From CAYWXK01 sp964462515 (GTDB lineage Bacteria > Planctomycetota > Phycisphaerae > Sedimentisphaerales > Anaerobacaceae): 64,000 bases of DNA. Made by a program: the position numbers and the translations under genes. The notes beneath the pieces are model-generated. The model ran no database searches. It was given only the letters and a program-made list of their open reading frames with translations, and was not told where the DNA came from. Shown piece after piece: positions 42,237-50,083 of this stretch. The stretch lies in NCBI GenBank assembly GCA_964462515.1, contig CAYWXK010000007.1:41590-105589 (forward strand), read 5' to 3'. Within the stretch, counting starts at the first letter, position 1, and each line of letters begins with the position of its first letter.

Positions 42237-42537
42237 TCAACCACCGGCAAACAGGATACAATAAGCAGACATTGCACAATTACGGAAGCAATACTACTTG
42301 GAAAAAGATAAGTTGGCAACCGTTCACTTGTAGGGTAATTGACAGGATACAAAGCGGCTTCACTTGATTGAGTGTCATCAGGCATTGAGGATATAAAATT
42401 GCCCACGGACCGGTCGCCTGTTTGACAGTCAGCTTGGTAGGGAAACCAGCCGGCCTATTCTTTCCAAGAACCCTGTATCAAGTGTATGTCGTCAACAGAA
42501 ATGAATCAAATGTACTCCTTACGGAGAGGTCGCAGTT
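42237..42537. other. Intergenic stretch without a gene
   Basis: No frame or RNA is recognised in these 300 bases. It contains the leader of the 42236 gene and runs into the dispersed repeats that start at 42538. Confidence 0.35.
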
Positions 42538-42680
42538 CCGCACCAATGGTTCGACAGGCTCACCATCAGATTCGACAAGCTCACTGCAAGCCCGAGCGGA
42601 GTCGAGGGATTGACCGACAGATAATGGATAAACGTAACGCCAATAGAAAAATCGAGCCAGATAGTTCAATTGGTGCGGGA
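42538..42680. repeat. Composite dispersed repeat
   Basis: CCGCACCAAT at the left and ATTGGTGCGGG at the right are complementary ends. The interior has TTCGACAGGCTCACC, TTCGACAAGCTCACTG and GAGCGGAGTCGAGGGATTGA, all pieces of the family seen at 34801, 55920 and 56100. Confidence 0.65.
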
Positions 42681-42689
42681 TTACTATTC

Positions 42690-43110
42690 TTATGCAGTGT
42701 GCTGAATACGTTCCTTGACCTCCTTGCTTCGCCCGCCGTAGCGGGCTACGCGAAGGCGGGCCTCAAGACGTGCCCTATCGACTTCGTTGTGAGGCCCAAG
42801 TATAAGTAGCTTGGCATAAATCTCAACGGCCTGTCCATCGGTATCCTGCCGGGTGATCTTCTGGGTCTGTTTTTCCAAAAGGGCAATCATTAGCTTTTTG
42901 CGTTCAAGAGCGCTTCCAGGGGGATGGGCTTTCACCTCAAGGTCAGTATAGAATCTGTGGAGCCTGTCTTGCGGGCCTGTCGAGATGAAGCCATTCGACA
43001 CGCTCAAGGCCTTTTTCGATATATCCGCGGACCTCGGCATCGGGATGCTCCAATGCGAAAAGCAAGTCCTCCTGAACGGGGGCAAAAACGGCTCAAACTC
43101 ACACCTTCAA
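42690..43110 (-). pseudogene. Frameshifted relic of a helical-repeat protein
   Basis: The 131-residue frame 42690-43085 codes plausibly only from about 42960 leftward (RFYTDLEVKAHPPG ... LEKQTQKITRQDTDGQAVEIYAKLLILG). To the right, the good coding lies one frame over (APVQEDLLFALEHPDAEVRG then YIEKGLERVEWLHLDRP), which reads like a HEAT-type helix pair and closes at a stop just after the join. A single-base shift near 42960 splits the gene. The ending (ARLRVARYGGRSK) is encoded by a dispersed GCCCGCCTTCGCGTAGCCCG element. Confidence 0.45.
42730..42763. repeat. Dispersed hairpin of the CCCGCCGTAGCGGGCTACG type
   Basis: GCCCGCCGTAGCGGGC is a hairpin, and GCGAAGGCGGGC follows. This is a compact palindromic element lying in frame within the relic at 42690-43110. 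Confidence 0.55.
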
Positions 43111-43160
43111 AAACGCGAATGTAAATCGTAACATCTCGAAAGAAAGCAACTTATGAAACT

Positions 43161-43233
43161 GCGCCCGGCAGGATTCGAACCTGCGACCCCCGGTTTAGGA
43201 AACCGGTGCTCTATCCTACTGAGCTACGAGCGC
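43161..43233 (-). tRNA. tRNA-Arg (CCU anticodon)
   Basis: The 73-base minus-strand gene folds fully. The acceptor stem is GCGCUCG/CGGGCGC, the D arm contains AGCUCAGUAGGAUAGAGC, the anticodon stem CCGGU/ACCGG encloses the loop UUCCUAA with anticodon CCU, and the T arm has GCAGGUUCGAAUCCUGC. CCA is not encoded. It has a good upstream promoter. A 5' half copy lies at 45862-45904. Confidence 0.95.
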
Positions 43234-43252
43234 ATTTGTTTTAAGTGTCTGT

Positions 43253-43282
43253 AGTATAACCACTTCCTGAACCTGCCGTCAA
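43253..43282 (-). promoter_or_regulatory. Promoter of tRNA-Arg(CCU)
   Basis: Read on the minus strand, TTGACG, an 18-base spacer and TATACT lie 20 bases upstream of the tRNA 5' end. The same arrangement with TTGACA is kept next to the partial tRNA copy at 45938-45967. Confidence 0.7.
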
Positions 43283-43581
43283 TTCAATCTATTTTGAGCA
43301 CATGGGAGCTGTGCCGGCTCGAGAGTTAAGTTTTATAGCTTTCCTCCATCTCCTAACGGAACACAAAGCGAAATAAACTTCCAACAAATAGTCGAACCAC
43401 GTAATTCTCTCAACCTGACTTTGAATACAGTCTTTTTGGCATTACCAATTTCTCTGTGCAAAGTCTGGGAGTTCAACAGGGAAAGCGACGTGAGGAACGG
43501 CTGCTGAATTTTTTTGCTTGTTGTTCTGCTATGAGGCCAGCCGTCAATGATTACAATGTTCGTGCCCTTCAGGTGAAAGCC
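43283..43581. other. Gene-free stretch after the Tat glycosidase-like gene
   Basis: On the minus strand the frame after the 43582 stop stays open for about 80 codons (e.g. SKKIQQPFLTSLSLLNSQTL), which might be read-through of an older, longer C-terminus. No family is recognised. Confidence 0.3.
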
Positions 43582-45765
43582 TTATCCTGTGCCACTTCTG
43601 CTGACGGAAAACAGCTGTAATGCCACCACTTCGTGGTCCAAAATCGATGGTACGGTTAGCGAAACAACTCCATCCTTGTTTTTGTAATTCGGGATTTTAC
43701 CACTGACAAGCAAGCGGACCTTTTCTATTTTTGTATTTCGAGGAATTCGAACCTGGACTTTTTGTTCGCCGACAGGAATAAGTTCTCTAAACGGGCCCTT
43801 CATCATCATCGGGTTTGTGAGATTGACTAGATGAACAGTCATTGATTGTTTTTGCCGCCAAATAGTAACATCGAGAACTCCCGGACCAGTCACTCGAACA
43901 GGCATTTCTTCATTTGCCGTCCAATCAATTATGTTCCGCAGAAGTTTTCCGTGGTCCACATTCATTATCTCCCAGAATGTCCGGTCTATATCCCAGGAAA
44001 TATAAGCAATCCGGCTTTCTCCTATTTCTCGCAAATATAGTTCCCGGACATCGGTGTCCGGCTTGCGGGGATAAACGTGTTCCATAGGCAGGTCAGGATA
44101 AGTGGGAATCAATGTCACCGGAGAAGGGAAATCTAAGTTAGGTTTCACATCCAGTCGCCAGATTCCGTTGATTATGCGGTATGCGTCTTCCAGCCCATTC
44201 AGGACGGGATGAAACCGGCCTGTTTTCGAATCGCCTTTCAGCCGCAAATATGAATTCTTCATCGGTCCCTCGACCCGGTCGTTATAAGAGACTCCGAATA
44301 AATCAGCAAGACCAAAATCTGGTCGCTGTTTTCCCACCTCATCATATAAAGACGTTTCAAAAGTAGCTACCAGACTCCCTCCACGCTGGACGTATTGCCT
44401 TATCTGTTCGCACTGCGTTTCTGAAAGGGCGGCGATATTGGGCAGAATCAACAATTTGAATGGCTTCAGATGCTCGGTATCAAGCAATCGGTCGTTCACC
44501 ATCTCAAACGGTATCCGCGCTTCTATGAGGGCATGATACATTCCCAGCCCATGACCGTCACTTCGTTCCTGCCATTTTTCACCTCCGTAGCAACGGTCTG
44601 TCTGTTCCGAATAGACCATCCCTGCACGGGCGAGCGGCGCAACATTCCGCAGATATGGCTCGGCTCGATAATGCCACTGATAGATTTTTTCAACCACCTT
44701 GAGCCAGCGCCGGTCATAGAGCGTCCCTGAAAATTTGACAAACCATGGTCGAAGGTTATTTGCAATTCCTTCTGCCACCCAGATTCTGATTTCTGCTTCG
44801 CTCTGCACGGAGTCCTTCCACCGGTAAGGTTCTTCTAATCCGATACTGAATATACCTCCGATAGGTTTCATTCCCATCGTTGCGCGGAGTTCTTTCACCC
44901 GCTTGCCATTCGACCAGGGCGGAATCATACCGCTTCTGGCCTGATGGTCGGTAAAGAATATATCGGACAACGCACCCATAACGATTTTGTCTGGGAAGCC
45001 ATTGGGGATGTAGCGGGAGGCAGGATTGACCTCACGGACAGACCTATCCCACAAGAGCCATAACTCTTTCAATCGCTCTATTTGCCACTCCACGTATTTG
45101 CGATAACCTGGGTCATGACGGTCACTCGTTCGGGGCAGGTCCATCCCGCAAAATGATTTGAAATTCCCGGTGCAATGCTCGCAGTAGCAGATTCCGTGGC
45201 CTGCCCAGCGATTGGAAAAAATCCCATCCACCTTATAAAACTGCATAATCTCCTTATGAACCTGCGTCATGAACTCGAAGTTGTATGGGCCCAGTGCGCA
45301 GGTGACCCACAATTCAGGATTTGACCAGTGTTGCCGTTTTTGTCCATTAGAATCCACGGCGATCCAATCCGGATAGGCCTGATAAACATCGTTCCAAGCC
45401 GCGTGCGGATCTGTTCGGGCGATCACGACCATTCCCATTTTGCGACATCCCCGCACCAGATAGCCGAACGGGTCAGAATCCTTAAGCCATGCACTTCGAT
45501 GGTGCAGGGGGATCTGTGTGGGGTAGTATGCGACAACGCCTCCTGCGCTTAAACAAGCGCCATCAGCGCGGATACGTTTGAAGTAATCCAGCCAGAACTC
45601 CGGGTCGAATTGGCCAGGGTCGTTTTCCACAAGAACCAATTGTGCCCAGCGCATCGGGCGGTCAAACCACGGTTTCTGGTTCTCGGCGGCGATGCTCCAG
45701 GGGGTCCCAAGGACAGCATACGCCCCAGCAACTACCGACGTCTTCATGAAATCTCTTCGGTCCAT
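43582..45765 (-). CDS. Tat-exported glycoside hydrolase-like protein with beta-galactosidase trimerisation-type domain
   Basis: A twin-arginine signal (DRRDFMKTSVVAGAYAVLGT, about 2-21) precedes a 727-residue protein. Residues about 35-370 look like a TIM barrel with DYFKRIRADGACLSAGG, DPHAAWNDVYQAYPDW and a cysteine pair (GICYCEHCTGNFKSF), as in alpha-amylase/GH42-like putative hydrolases. Residues about 390-540 resemble the GATase-like beta-galactosidase trimerisation domain (KLLILPNIAALSETQCEQIRQYVQRGGSLVAT, shown in parts). A C-terminal beta domain ends the protein. The role is presumably polysaccharide or glycoside degradation outside the cytoplasm; the substrate is unknown. It is the only gene between the intact and partial tRNA-Arg copies. 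Confidence 0.8.
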   Translation of the reverse strand: MDRRDFMKTSVVAGAYAVLGTPWSIAAENQKPWFDRPMRWAQLVLVENDPGQFDPEFWLDYFKRIRADGACLSAGGVVAYYPTQIPLHHRSAWLKDSDPFGYLVRGCRKMGMVVIARTDPHAAWNDVYQAYPDWIAVDSNGQKRQHWSNPELWVTCALGPYNFEFMTQVHKEIMQFYKVDGIFSNRWAGHGICYCEHCTGNFKSFCGMDLPRTSDRHDPGYRKYVEWQIERLKELWLLWDRSVREVNPASRYIPNGFPDKIVMGALSDIFFTDHQARSGMIPPWSNGKRVKELRATMGMKPIGGIFSIGLEEPYRWKDSVQSEAEIRIWVAEGIANNLRPWFVKFSGTLYDRRWLKVVEKIYQWHYRAEPYLRNVAPLARAGMVYSEQTDRCYGGEKWQERSDGHGLGMYHALIEARIPFEMVNDRLLDTEHLKPFKLLILPNIAALSETQCEQIRQYVQRGGSLVATFETSLYDEVGKQRPDFGLADLFGVSYNDRVEGPMKNSYLRLKGDSKTGRFHPVLNGLEDAYRIINGIWRLDVKPNLDFPSPVTLIPTYPDLPMEHVYPRKPDTDVRELYLREIGESRIAYISWDIDRTFWEIMNVDHGKLLRNIIDWTANEEMPVRVTGPGVLDVTIWRQKQSMTVHLVNLTNPMMMKGPFRELIPVGEQKVQVRIPRNTKIEKVRLLVSGKIPNYKNKDGVVSLTVPSILDHEVVALQLFSVSRSGTG

Positions 45766-45861
45766 AGTTTAGTGTTTCCTGTACTTTTGCTTCTATTAGG
45801 GCATTTTCTATTGTACGGTTTCATCCATTGGAAGACCAAGTTGCTCATAAGATTTGCGCTG

Positions 45862-45904
45862 CGGTTTAGGAAACAGGTGCTCTATCCTGCTGAGCTACGA
45901 GCGC
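45862..45904 (-). pseudogene. 5' half of a duplicated tRNA-Arg(CCU) gene
   Basis: The minus strand reads GCGCTCGTAGCTCAGCAGG, ATAGAGCACC, TGTTTCCTAAACCG, matching the intact tRNA at 43161-43233 from its first base through the anticodon arm with two changes; the T arm and 3' acceptor strand are absent. Upstream similarity continues through the promoter. The RNA could still be transcribed but could not fold as tRNA. Confidence 0.85.
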
Positions 45905-45937
45905 AATCCGCTACATTTCTAGCGGATAAGTGCTTGC

Positions 45938-45967
45938 AGTATAATAACTTCCTTAACACCCTGTCAA
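45938..45967 (-). promoter_or_regulatory. Promoter retained by the partial tRNA-Arg copy
   Basis: On the minus strand, TTGACA, 18-base spacer and TATACT form a better promoter than that of the intact gene, with a conserved spacer (GGAAGT core). Confidence 0.65.
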
Positions 45968-46108
45968 CAAAACTTGGCGATGCCTCCGGATATGGAAAGA
46001 TTGTTGACGACTGTCGAAAGCTGCGTTACCCTGTTAGCGAGAATGAAGTTTCTCAGTCGCATTTAACAAACGTATTTCTCTTATAAGCTGCACAAAAGGA
46101 GTAAAACT

Positions 46109-46957
46109 ATGATAAAGTTAGGTATGCACGTAGATAACTGGCGTCACTTTGACGTCTCTTATGAAGTCCCTTGCAAGTTTGCCAAGGACCACGGTCTTGA
46201 GTATGTTGAGTTCGGCACAGTCGATGGCGATTATTTCGTGCAAGCATTGGGTTACAATCCTCACATCCCGCTTCACTCTGACCCACTGAAGCTTAAAAGT
46301 TATCTCGACTCAATGGGTCTGAAAGTTTCGCAGCTTGATGCCGCCTATCCGATGTCCTGTCCCGAAGGCCAATTTCGCGGAATTCCCTACACAATCCGGG
46401 CCATCCAGTTTGCCAAAGCCATTGATTGTCCCTGCGTAGATACCACAGATGGCGGTCGCAAACCAGCCGGATACACCGATAAGGAAGTGATGGCTCTGAT
46501 AAAGCAGTATTACCGCGTGGTGCTGGAGTGGGCCGAAAGATACGACATTATCATTAACGTTGAGCCGCACGGCCCATATACGACCAACCCTGACACTATG
46601 GAGCAAATCCTGAGCTTCTTTGACTCGCCCTATTTGCGTATGAACCTCGATACCGGCAATACGTTCATCGCCGGCCAAGACCCGGTCGCATTTCTTCGGC
46701 GCTTCAGGAACAAGGTTTCACACTGCCATATCAAGGACGTAAGTAAAGAGCTTGCCGATGCTATTCGCGGCGGACTGACAGGTATTCCAACGTCCGTTGT
46801 CGCTATCGGCGAAGGCGCCAACGCCGAAAACATCGCAGGCTGTATTGAGCTGCTCAAAAAAACCAAATGGGATGGCGTGCTGTCCATCGAGTGCGAGGCC
46901 GCACCCGGCAAAGTCGAGCAAAGTGTCGAATGGCTGCGTAAGGAAATCGCACGATAA
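46109..46957 (+). CDS. Sugar phosphate isomerase/epimerase (AP endonuclease 2-type TIM barrel)
   Basis: The 282-residue cytoplasmic protein is a xylose-isomerase-like barrel. Metal-ligand positions are visible in IIINVEPHGP (Glu), LRMNLDTGNTFI (Asp), VSHCHIKDVSKE (His/Asp) and GVLSIECEA (Glu). GLEYVEFGTVDG opens the barrel. It has an AAGGAG site and is 144 bases upstream of a polyol/alcohol dehydrogenase, suggesting a small sugar-catabolic unit. Confidence 0.88.
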   Translation: MIKLGMHVDNWRHFDVSYEVPCKFAKDHGLEYVEFGTVDGDYFVQALGYNPHIPLHSDPLKLKSYLDSMGLKVSQLDAAYPMSCPEGQFRGIPYTIRAIQFAKAIDCPCVDTTDGGRKPAGYTDKEVMALIKQYYRVVLEWAERYDIIINVEPHGPYTTNPDTMEQILSFFDSPYLRMNLDTGNTFIAGQDPVAFLRRFRNKVSHCHIKDVSKELADAIRGGLTGIPTSVVAIGEGANAENIAGCIELLKKTKWDGVLSIECEAAPGKVEQSVEWLRKEIAR

Positions 46958-47096
46958 GAAATTCAAATATCAAAAATTAAAAATAAAAATTGTGGAATTC
47001 CCCCGCTGTTTCGTTTTTGCGAAGCAAAACAGCGGAAAACAACTTCCTTAATTTTGCTTTTTGCATTTTGATTTTAGTTTACCACTAAATAGGAGT
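46958..47096. repeat. Long dispersed AT-rich inverted repeat
   Basis: AAATTCAAATATCAAAAATTAAAAATAAA and TTTTGCATTTTGATTTTAG (in part) are opposed around a GGAATTCC and CCGCTGTTT...AAACAGCGG hairpin. It lies between the isomerase and dehydrogenase genes and resembles elements at 950-1015 and 56020-56080. Confidence 0.55.
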
Positions 47097-47101
47097 CTCG
47101 A

Positions 47102-48133
47102 TTGAAAGCTTTAATTTTCACAAAGCCATATTGTTTGGAATACTCCGATTTCCCACAGCCTGTTCTCGGTAACGATGATGTCCTGATTCGTGTCAATGCC
47201 TGCGGAATTTGCGGCTCGGACGTTCAGGGATTTACAGGCACAACCGGCAGAAGGATTCCACCCCTAATTATGGGCCACGAGGCAGCGGGCGTTATCGAAG
47301 ATTTCGGAAAAAATGTTACCGATTTCAAAAAGGGCGACAGAGTCTGTTTCGATTCCACCGTGTATTGCAATAAGTGCGGCCCCTGCCTAAAGGGTTACTT
47401 TAACCGCTGCGAAAATCGTCAGGTTCTCGGCGTCTCCACACCGGCCTTCAAAAGACACGGTGCGTTTGCCGAATATGTTGCGGTGCCGTGGTGGATTGTC
47501 GCAAAAATCCCGGACAATATATCATTTATCCACGCAGCTCTTTTAGAGCCGGTGTCGATAGGTATGCACGCCGCTAATAGAGCTTCTATTTCAGCCGATG
47601 ATACGGTGGTGGTTATTGGGGCCGGGCCGATTGGCATTTTTATTTTGCAAGCCTGCAAATTACAAAGTGTCAAAAAGGTTATCGCCTGTGATATTAACGA
47701 ATTTCGGCTCAATGTCGCATTGGAATTGGGCGCAGACTACGTTGTCAACCCTCTCAAGTCGGATATAAAAGAGGCAATTTTCAAACAGACAGAAAATAAA
47801 GGCGCCAATGTTACCTTTGAAGCTGTCGGCTACGCTAAAACCTTTCAAGACGCTATTTCAGTAACGCGGATAGGCGGATGCGTTGTCGCGGTCGGCAATT
47901 TAGAAAACAAGGCCGAGTTTGATTTGCAGCAATTCATCGCCAGAGAGCTTACCTTCATAGGCTCATACGCAAGTTCGGGAGAGTTTCGCGATTGTATAAA
48001 CCTGGTAGCTTCAGAGAAAATCAAAGTCGAACCCTTAATAAGCGATGTCCTGCCGTTATCTGATGGCCCGCGAGCTTTTGACAGACTGCTCAAAGCACAG
48101 GAAAATCTATTAAAAATAATTTTGGAACCATAA
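47102..48133 (+). CDS. Zinc-dependent alcohol/polyol dehydrogenase
   Basis: A 343-residue medium-chain dehydrogenase related to sorbitol, galactitol-1-phosphate and threonine dehydrogenases. Catalytic zinc residues are in NACGICGSDVQG and MGHEAAG. The structural zinc cysteines are in YCNKCGPCLKGYFNRC. The nucleotide-binding motif VIGAGPIGIFILQACKL is at about 174-190. The start is a TTG with TAGGAG 8 bases upstream; no ATG fits. It probably oxidises a sugar alcohol handled with the upstream isomerase. Confidence 0.9.
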   Translation: MKALIFTKPYCLEYSDFPQPVLGNDDVLIRVNACGICGSDVQGFTGTTGRRIPPLIMGHEAAGVIEDFGKNVTDFKKGDRVCFDSTVYCNKCGPCLKGYFNRCENRQVLGVSTPAFKRHGAFAEYVAVPWWIVAKIPDNISFIHAALLEPVSIGMHAANRASISADDTVVVIGAGPIGIFILQACKLQSVKKVIACDINEFRLNVALELGADYVVNPLKSDIKEAIFKQTENKGANVTFEAVGYAKTFQDAISVTRIGGCVVAVGNLENKAEFDLQQFIARELTFIGSYASSGEFRDCINLVASEKIKVEPLISDVLPLSDGPRAFDRLLKAQENLLKIILEP

Positions 48134-48285
48134 AGTATAAGGGCCGCTCTTTATAATACTCCCGGAGATTTAGACCAGTGGATAAGGTGATAAGCTGTGG
48201 CATAATGCAGGTCAGAAAGGAGTCTATTTATGGCACAGCATTTGCTGAGATGGATGCCGCAGAAGTGATTTTTCACAAATCTTTC
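48134..48285. other. Intergenic stretch with a truncated gene start
   Basis: AAAGGAG lies before an ATG at 48230 that opens a 12-codon frame (MAQHLLRWMPQK, stop at 48266-48268). Placed next to the tRNA-Pro fragment, it looks like the surviving 5' end of a gene cut at the junction, but it is too short to assign. Confidence 0.3.
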
Positions 48286-48307
48286 AATTGCAAGGGCTTG
48301 GGAAAAT

Positions 48308-48369
48308 CGGGGTGACTGGACTTCCCGCAGGACGCCTTACGGCGGAACCAGCGGCCTCCTGCTCCCAAA
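48308..48369 (-). pseudogene. 3' half of a duplicated tRNA-Pro(UGG) gene with a 21-base insertion
   Basis: The plus strand reads CGGGGTGACTGGACTT, then an extra CCCGCAGGACGCCTTACGGCG, then GAACCAGCGGCCTCCT and GCTCCCAAA. Apart from the insertion (48324-48344, in the T loop) this is identical to the 3' part of the intact tRNA-Pro at 51449-51522, from the 3' end to the anticodon. Weaker similarity to the trailer continues leftward to about 48286 (GCAAGGGCTT). Confidence 0.88.
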
Positions 48370-48587
48370 AAACTAATGTGATACATAACTGCCTGTGAAT
48401 AAGGGCGTTATGTGTATTTTGTTGGTGTCTAAGCTTCCGCAAACACAAACGAGCCGGAAGAAACAACTGGAACTTGACTTATCCCAAGTCCAATCGGACA
48501 ATATTTTAGACACCATGTTGTCCATTTCCAACTCTGAAAAATCTATCCTAAAACCCCCTCACCCCCCTAAAATACAATAAAAGCAGG

Positions 48588-48623
48588 GTAAGACTTACTT
48601 GCATTGTAAGACTTACTGGCATT
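48588..48623. repeat. Two tandem 18-base repeats beside the IS
   Basis: GTAAGACTTACTTGCATT is followed at once by GTAAGACTTACTGGCATT. Each contains the palindrome GTAAGACTTAC. They lie just outside the left end of the insertion sequence. Confidence 0.6.
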
Positions 48624-48647
48624 GTTCTACAAAACTGTTAATTGAAA

Positions 48648-49844
48648 TTAGGGATAGCAAGGTAGATCGTACCCCCTTTGGACAAGTTCTTCTTTGGTAA
48701 TGTAATCCGGGCCAAGCCAATCTAACATCAGCGGAGGCAGTCTGACAAGTTCAATGTTCATTTTCGGATTATTTTCTCTGATTATCTGCCAGGGACTCTT
48801 ATAGTCCTTGTTGCTGTTAAGCCTGACCAGATTATACCAGGCCTGATAGCTGGCTACTCTCTGATGAAAATCCTTTACGCTCTCAAAGTTCTCCAGGTCA
48901 TAGAACTCATCCTCGATAGTTCTGTGGACCGTCTCCACGTCGCTGTTGTAACTCCAGGCCCTTACCGGAATCCTCTTGTGGCTGCTGCCGAAGCTCTCAA
49001 CTACTTTCTCAAAGCCATCACGTGTCCTGTCCTGTCTAAAGCAGCCAATAAACTCAGAACCGTTGTCGGTCTGGAACTTTACTTTCTTCATATCCAATCC
49101 GCAGTTTTTCAAATGACCGCATAGTATCTGAGCAAACAGGCAGGCGTTGGCGGCGGACTTCTCGTTGGCAAAACCGAGGAACATAAGGCCGCTTCTTACT
49201 TCTCTTGCGGTGAACTGATACTTGGGCAGCTTGAGTATCTGCATCTGCGGCCAGTAATGCGGTATATCCTTCAAATCCTTCGTATCCACCGTTATTTGCC
49301 CAAACAGCTTCCAGCGTTTCTTAATCTCGCTAAGGTCCTTCTTGCGCTTGTGCTTCGGACGCCTTTTGACTATAAGGCCATGGTCGCGAAGAATCCTGTT
49401 TATCGCAGTGTGGCTGACAGGCAATTGATGCTCACTTTTGAGCTGTGCGGCCCCCATAAAAGGGAAACGCTTACGCAGTTCGATTATCCTTCTGGCAAGA
49501 ATGGGACTTGTCCTGTGTGGACAATTATGAGGGATTCTTGGCAGTTCGTTGAGGCCAGCCAAACGCTCTTGCTTGTAACGCCTCAACCACTTCCGCACCG
49601 TCCTGGGCGTGGTGGCAAAGCGTCTGGCTGTGGGCTTTACGCCGTACTGGATTGCGTGATGCACCATCCGAAGTCTCAAATCGAACTTGCCGCCTCTGTC
49701 TTTCATCCTTATAATCTGTTCAAAGTAGTTTAGTGGGTACATTCCTTTGGCCCTCAAAAAAACCATAATGGTTCTTTGGGGGCCTTGTTTTTTCAAGTAT
49801 TTTTTCGTTTTTTCGGCGGGGGCTTTCCCCCCAGCCCCCGCCAT
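48648..49844 (-). CDS. DDE integrase-core transposase (IS481-like)
   Basis: The 398-residue protein has an N-terminal HTH (GVKPTARRFATTPRTVRKWL, about 68-87) and a second helical DNA-binding region. The rve core follows with ITVDTKDL (first Asp), FQTDNGSEFIG (second Asp) and VETVHRTIEDEF (Glu). It appears intact and so may be active. The first 34 residues before an internal Met (MYPLNYFEQI) are Lys-rich and encoded over a GC-rich hairpin (49815-49842). Both starts are possible, but GAGGTAAAGAAGG precedes the outer ATG. Confidence 0.9.
   Translation of the reverse strand: MAGAGGKAPAEKTKKYLKKQGPQRTIMVFLRAKGMYPLNYFEQIIRMKDRGGKFDLRLRMVHHAIQYGVKPTARRFATTPRTVRKWLRRYKQERLAGLNELPRIPHNCPHRTSPILARRIIELRKRFPFMGAAQLKSEHQLPVSHTAINRILRDHGLIVKRRPKHKRKKDLSEIKKRWKLFGQITVDTKDLKDIPHYWPQMQILKLPKYQFTAREVRSGLMFLGFANEKSAANACLFAQILCGHLKNCGLDMKKVKFQTDNGSEFIGCFRQDRTRDGFEKVVESFGSSHKRIPVRAWSYNSDVETVHRTIEDEFYDLENFESVKDFHQRVASYQAWYNLVRLNSNKDYKSPWQIIRENNPKMNIELVRLPPLMLDWLGPDYITKEELVQRGYDLPCYP
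49815..49842. repeat. Strong hairpin in the 5' coding region of the transposase
   Basis: GGCGGGGGCT and AGCCCCCGCC pair perfectly around an 8-base loop. It lies directly after the start codon on the transposase strand and could hinder translation or stop read-in transcripts. Confidence 0.65.
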
Positions 49845-50083
49845 ACCTTCTTTACCTCTTTCCAGCGTCTATCCGTCATACACCTTATCCTCACCAGGGG
49901 GATACGATGTTCCTTTCCTATTCCAACTGTTAATTGAAATTCTACTTGATTTTGGTTGTTTTTGTCACTAAACTTTCGGTTTTGGGATGCCCACCACGTT
50001 TAGCCAAGCGTTTAATATGGGAAATGTCAGATTAAGCAATATTAATAATACACAGCCGGTTGAAATGACGGAGAAAAATAATC

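Larger units (their letters stand above)
48633..49941 (-). mobile_element. Insertion sequence, IS481-like
   Basis: The element is delimited here by two identical 17-base direct repeats (AACTGTTAATTGAAATT at 48633-48649 and 49925-49941) that flank one intact DDE transposase gene. No clear terminal inverted repeats were found by eye, so the ends are provisional. The direct repeats might be a long target duplication or part of the element. Confidence 0.6.

Noticed and set aside
47660..48093. Minus-strand frames inside the dehydrogenase gene
   Set aside because: Antisense shadows of a gene with clear zinc and NAD motifs.
48588..48623. Possible start of a CRISPR array
   Set aside because: Only two adjacent 18-base units without spacers; no cas genes in the window. 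No CRISPR array is seen anywhere.
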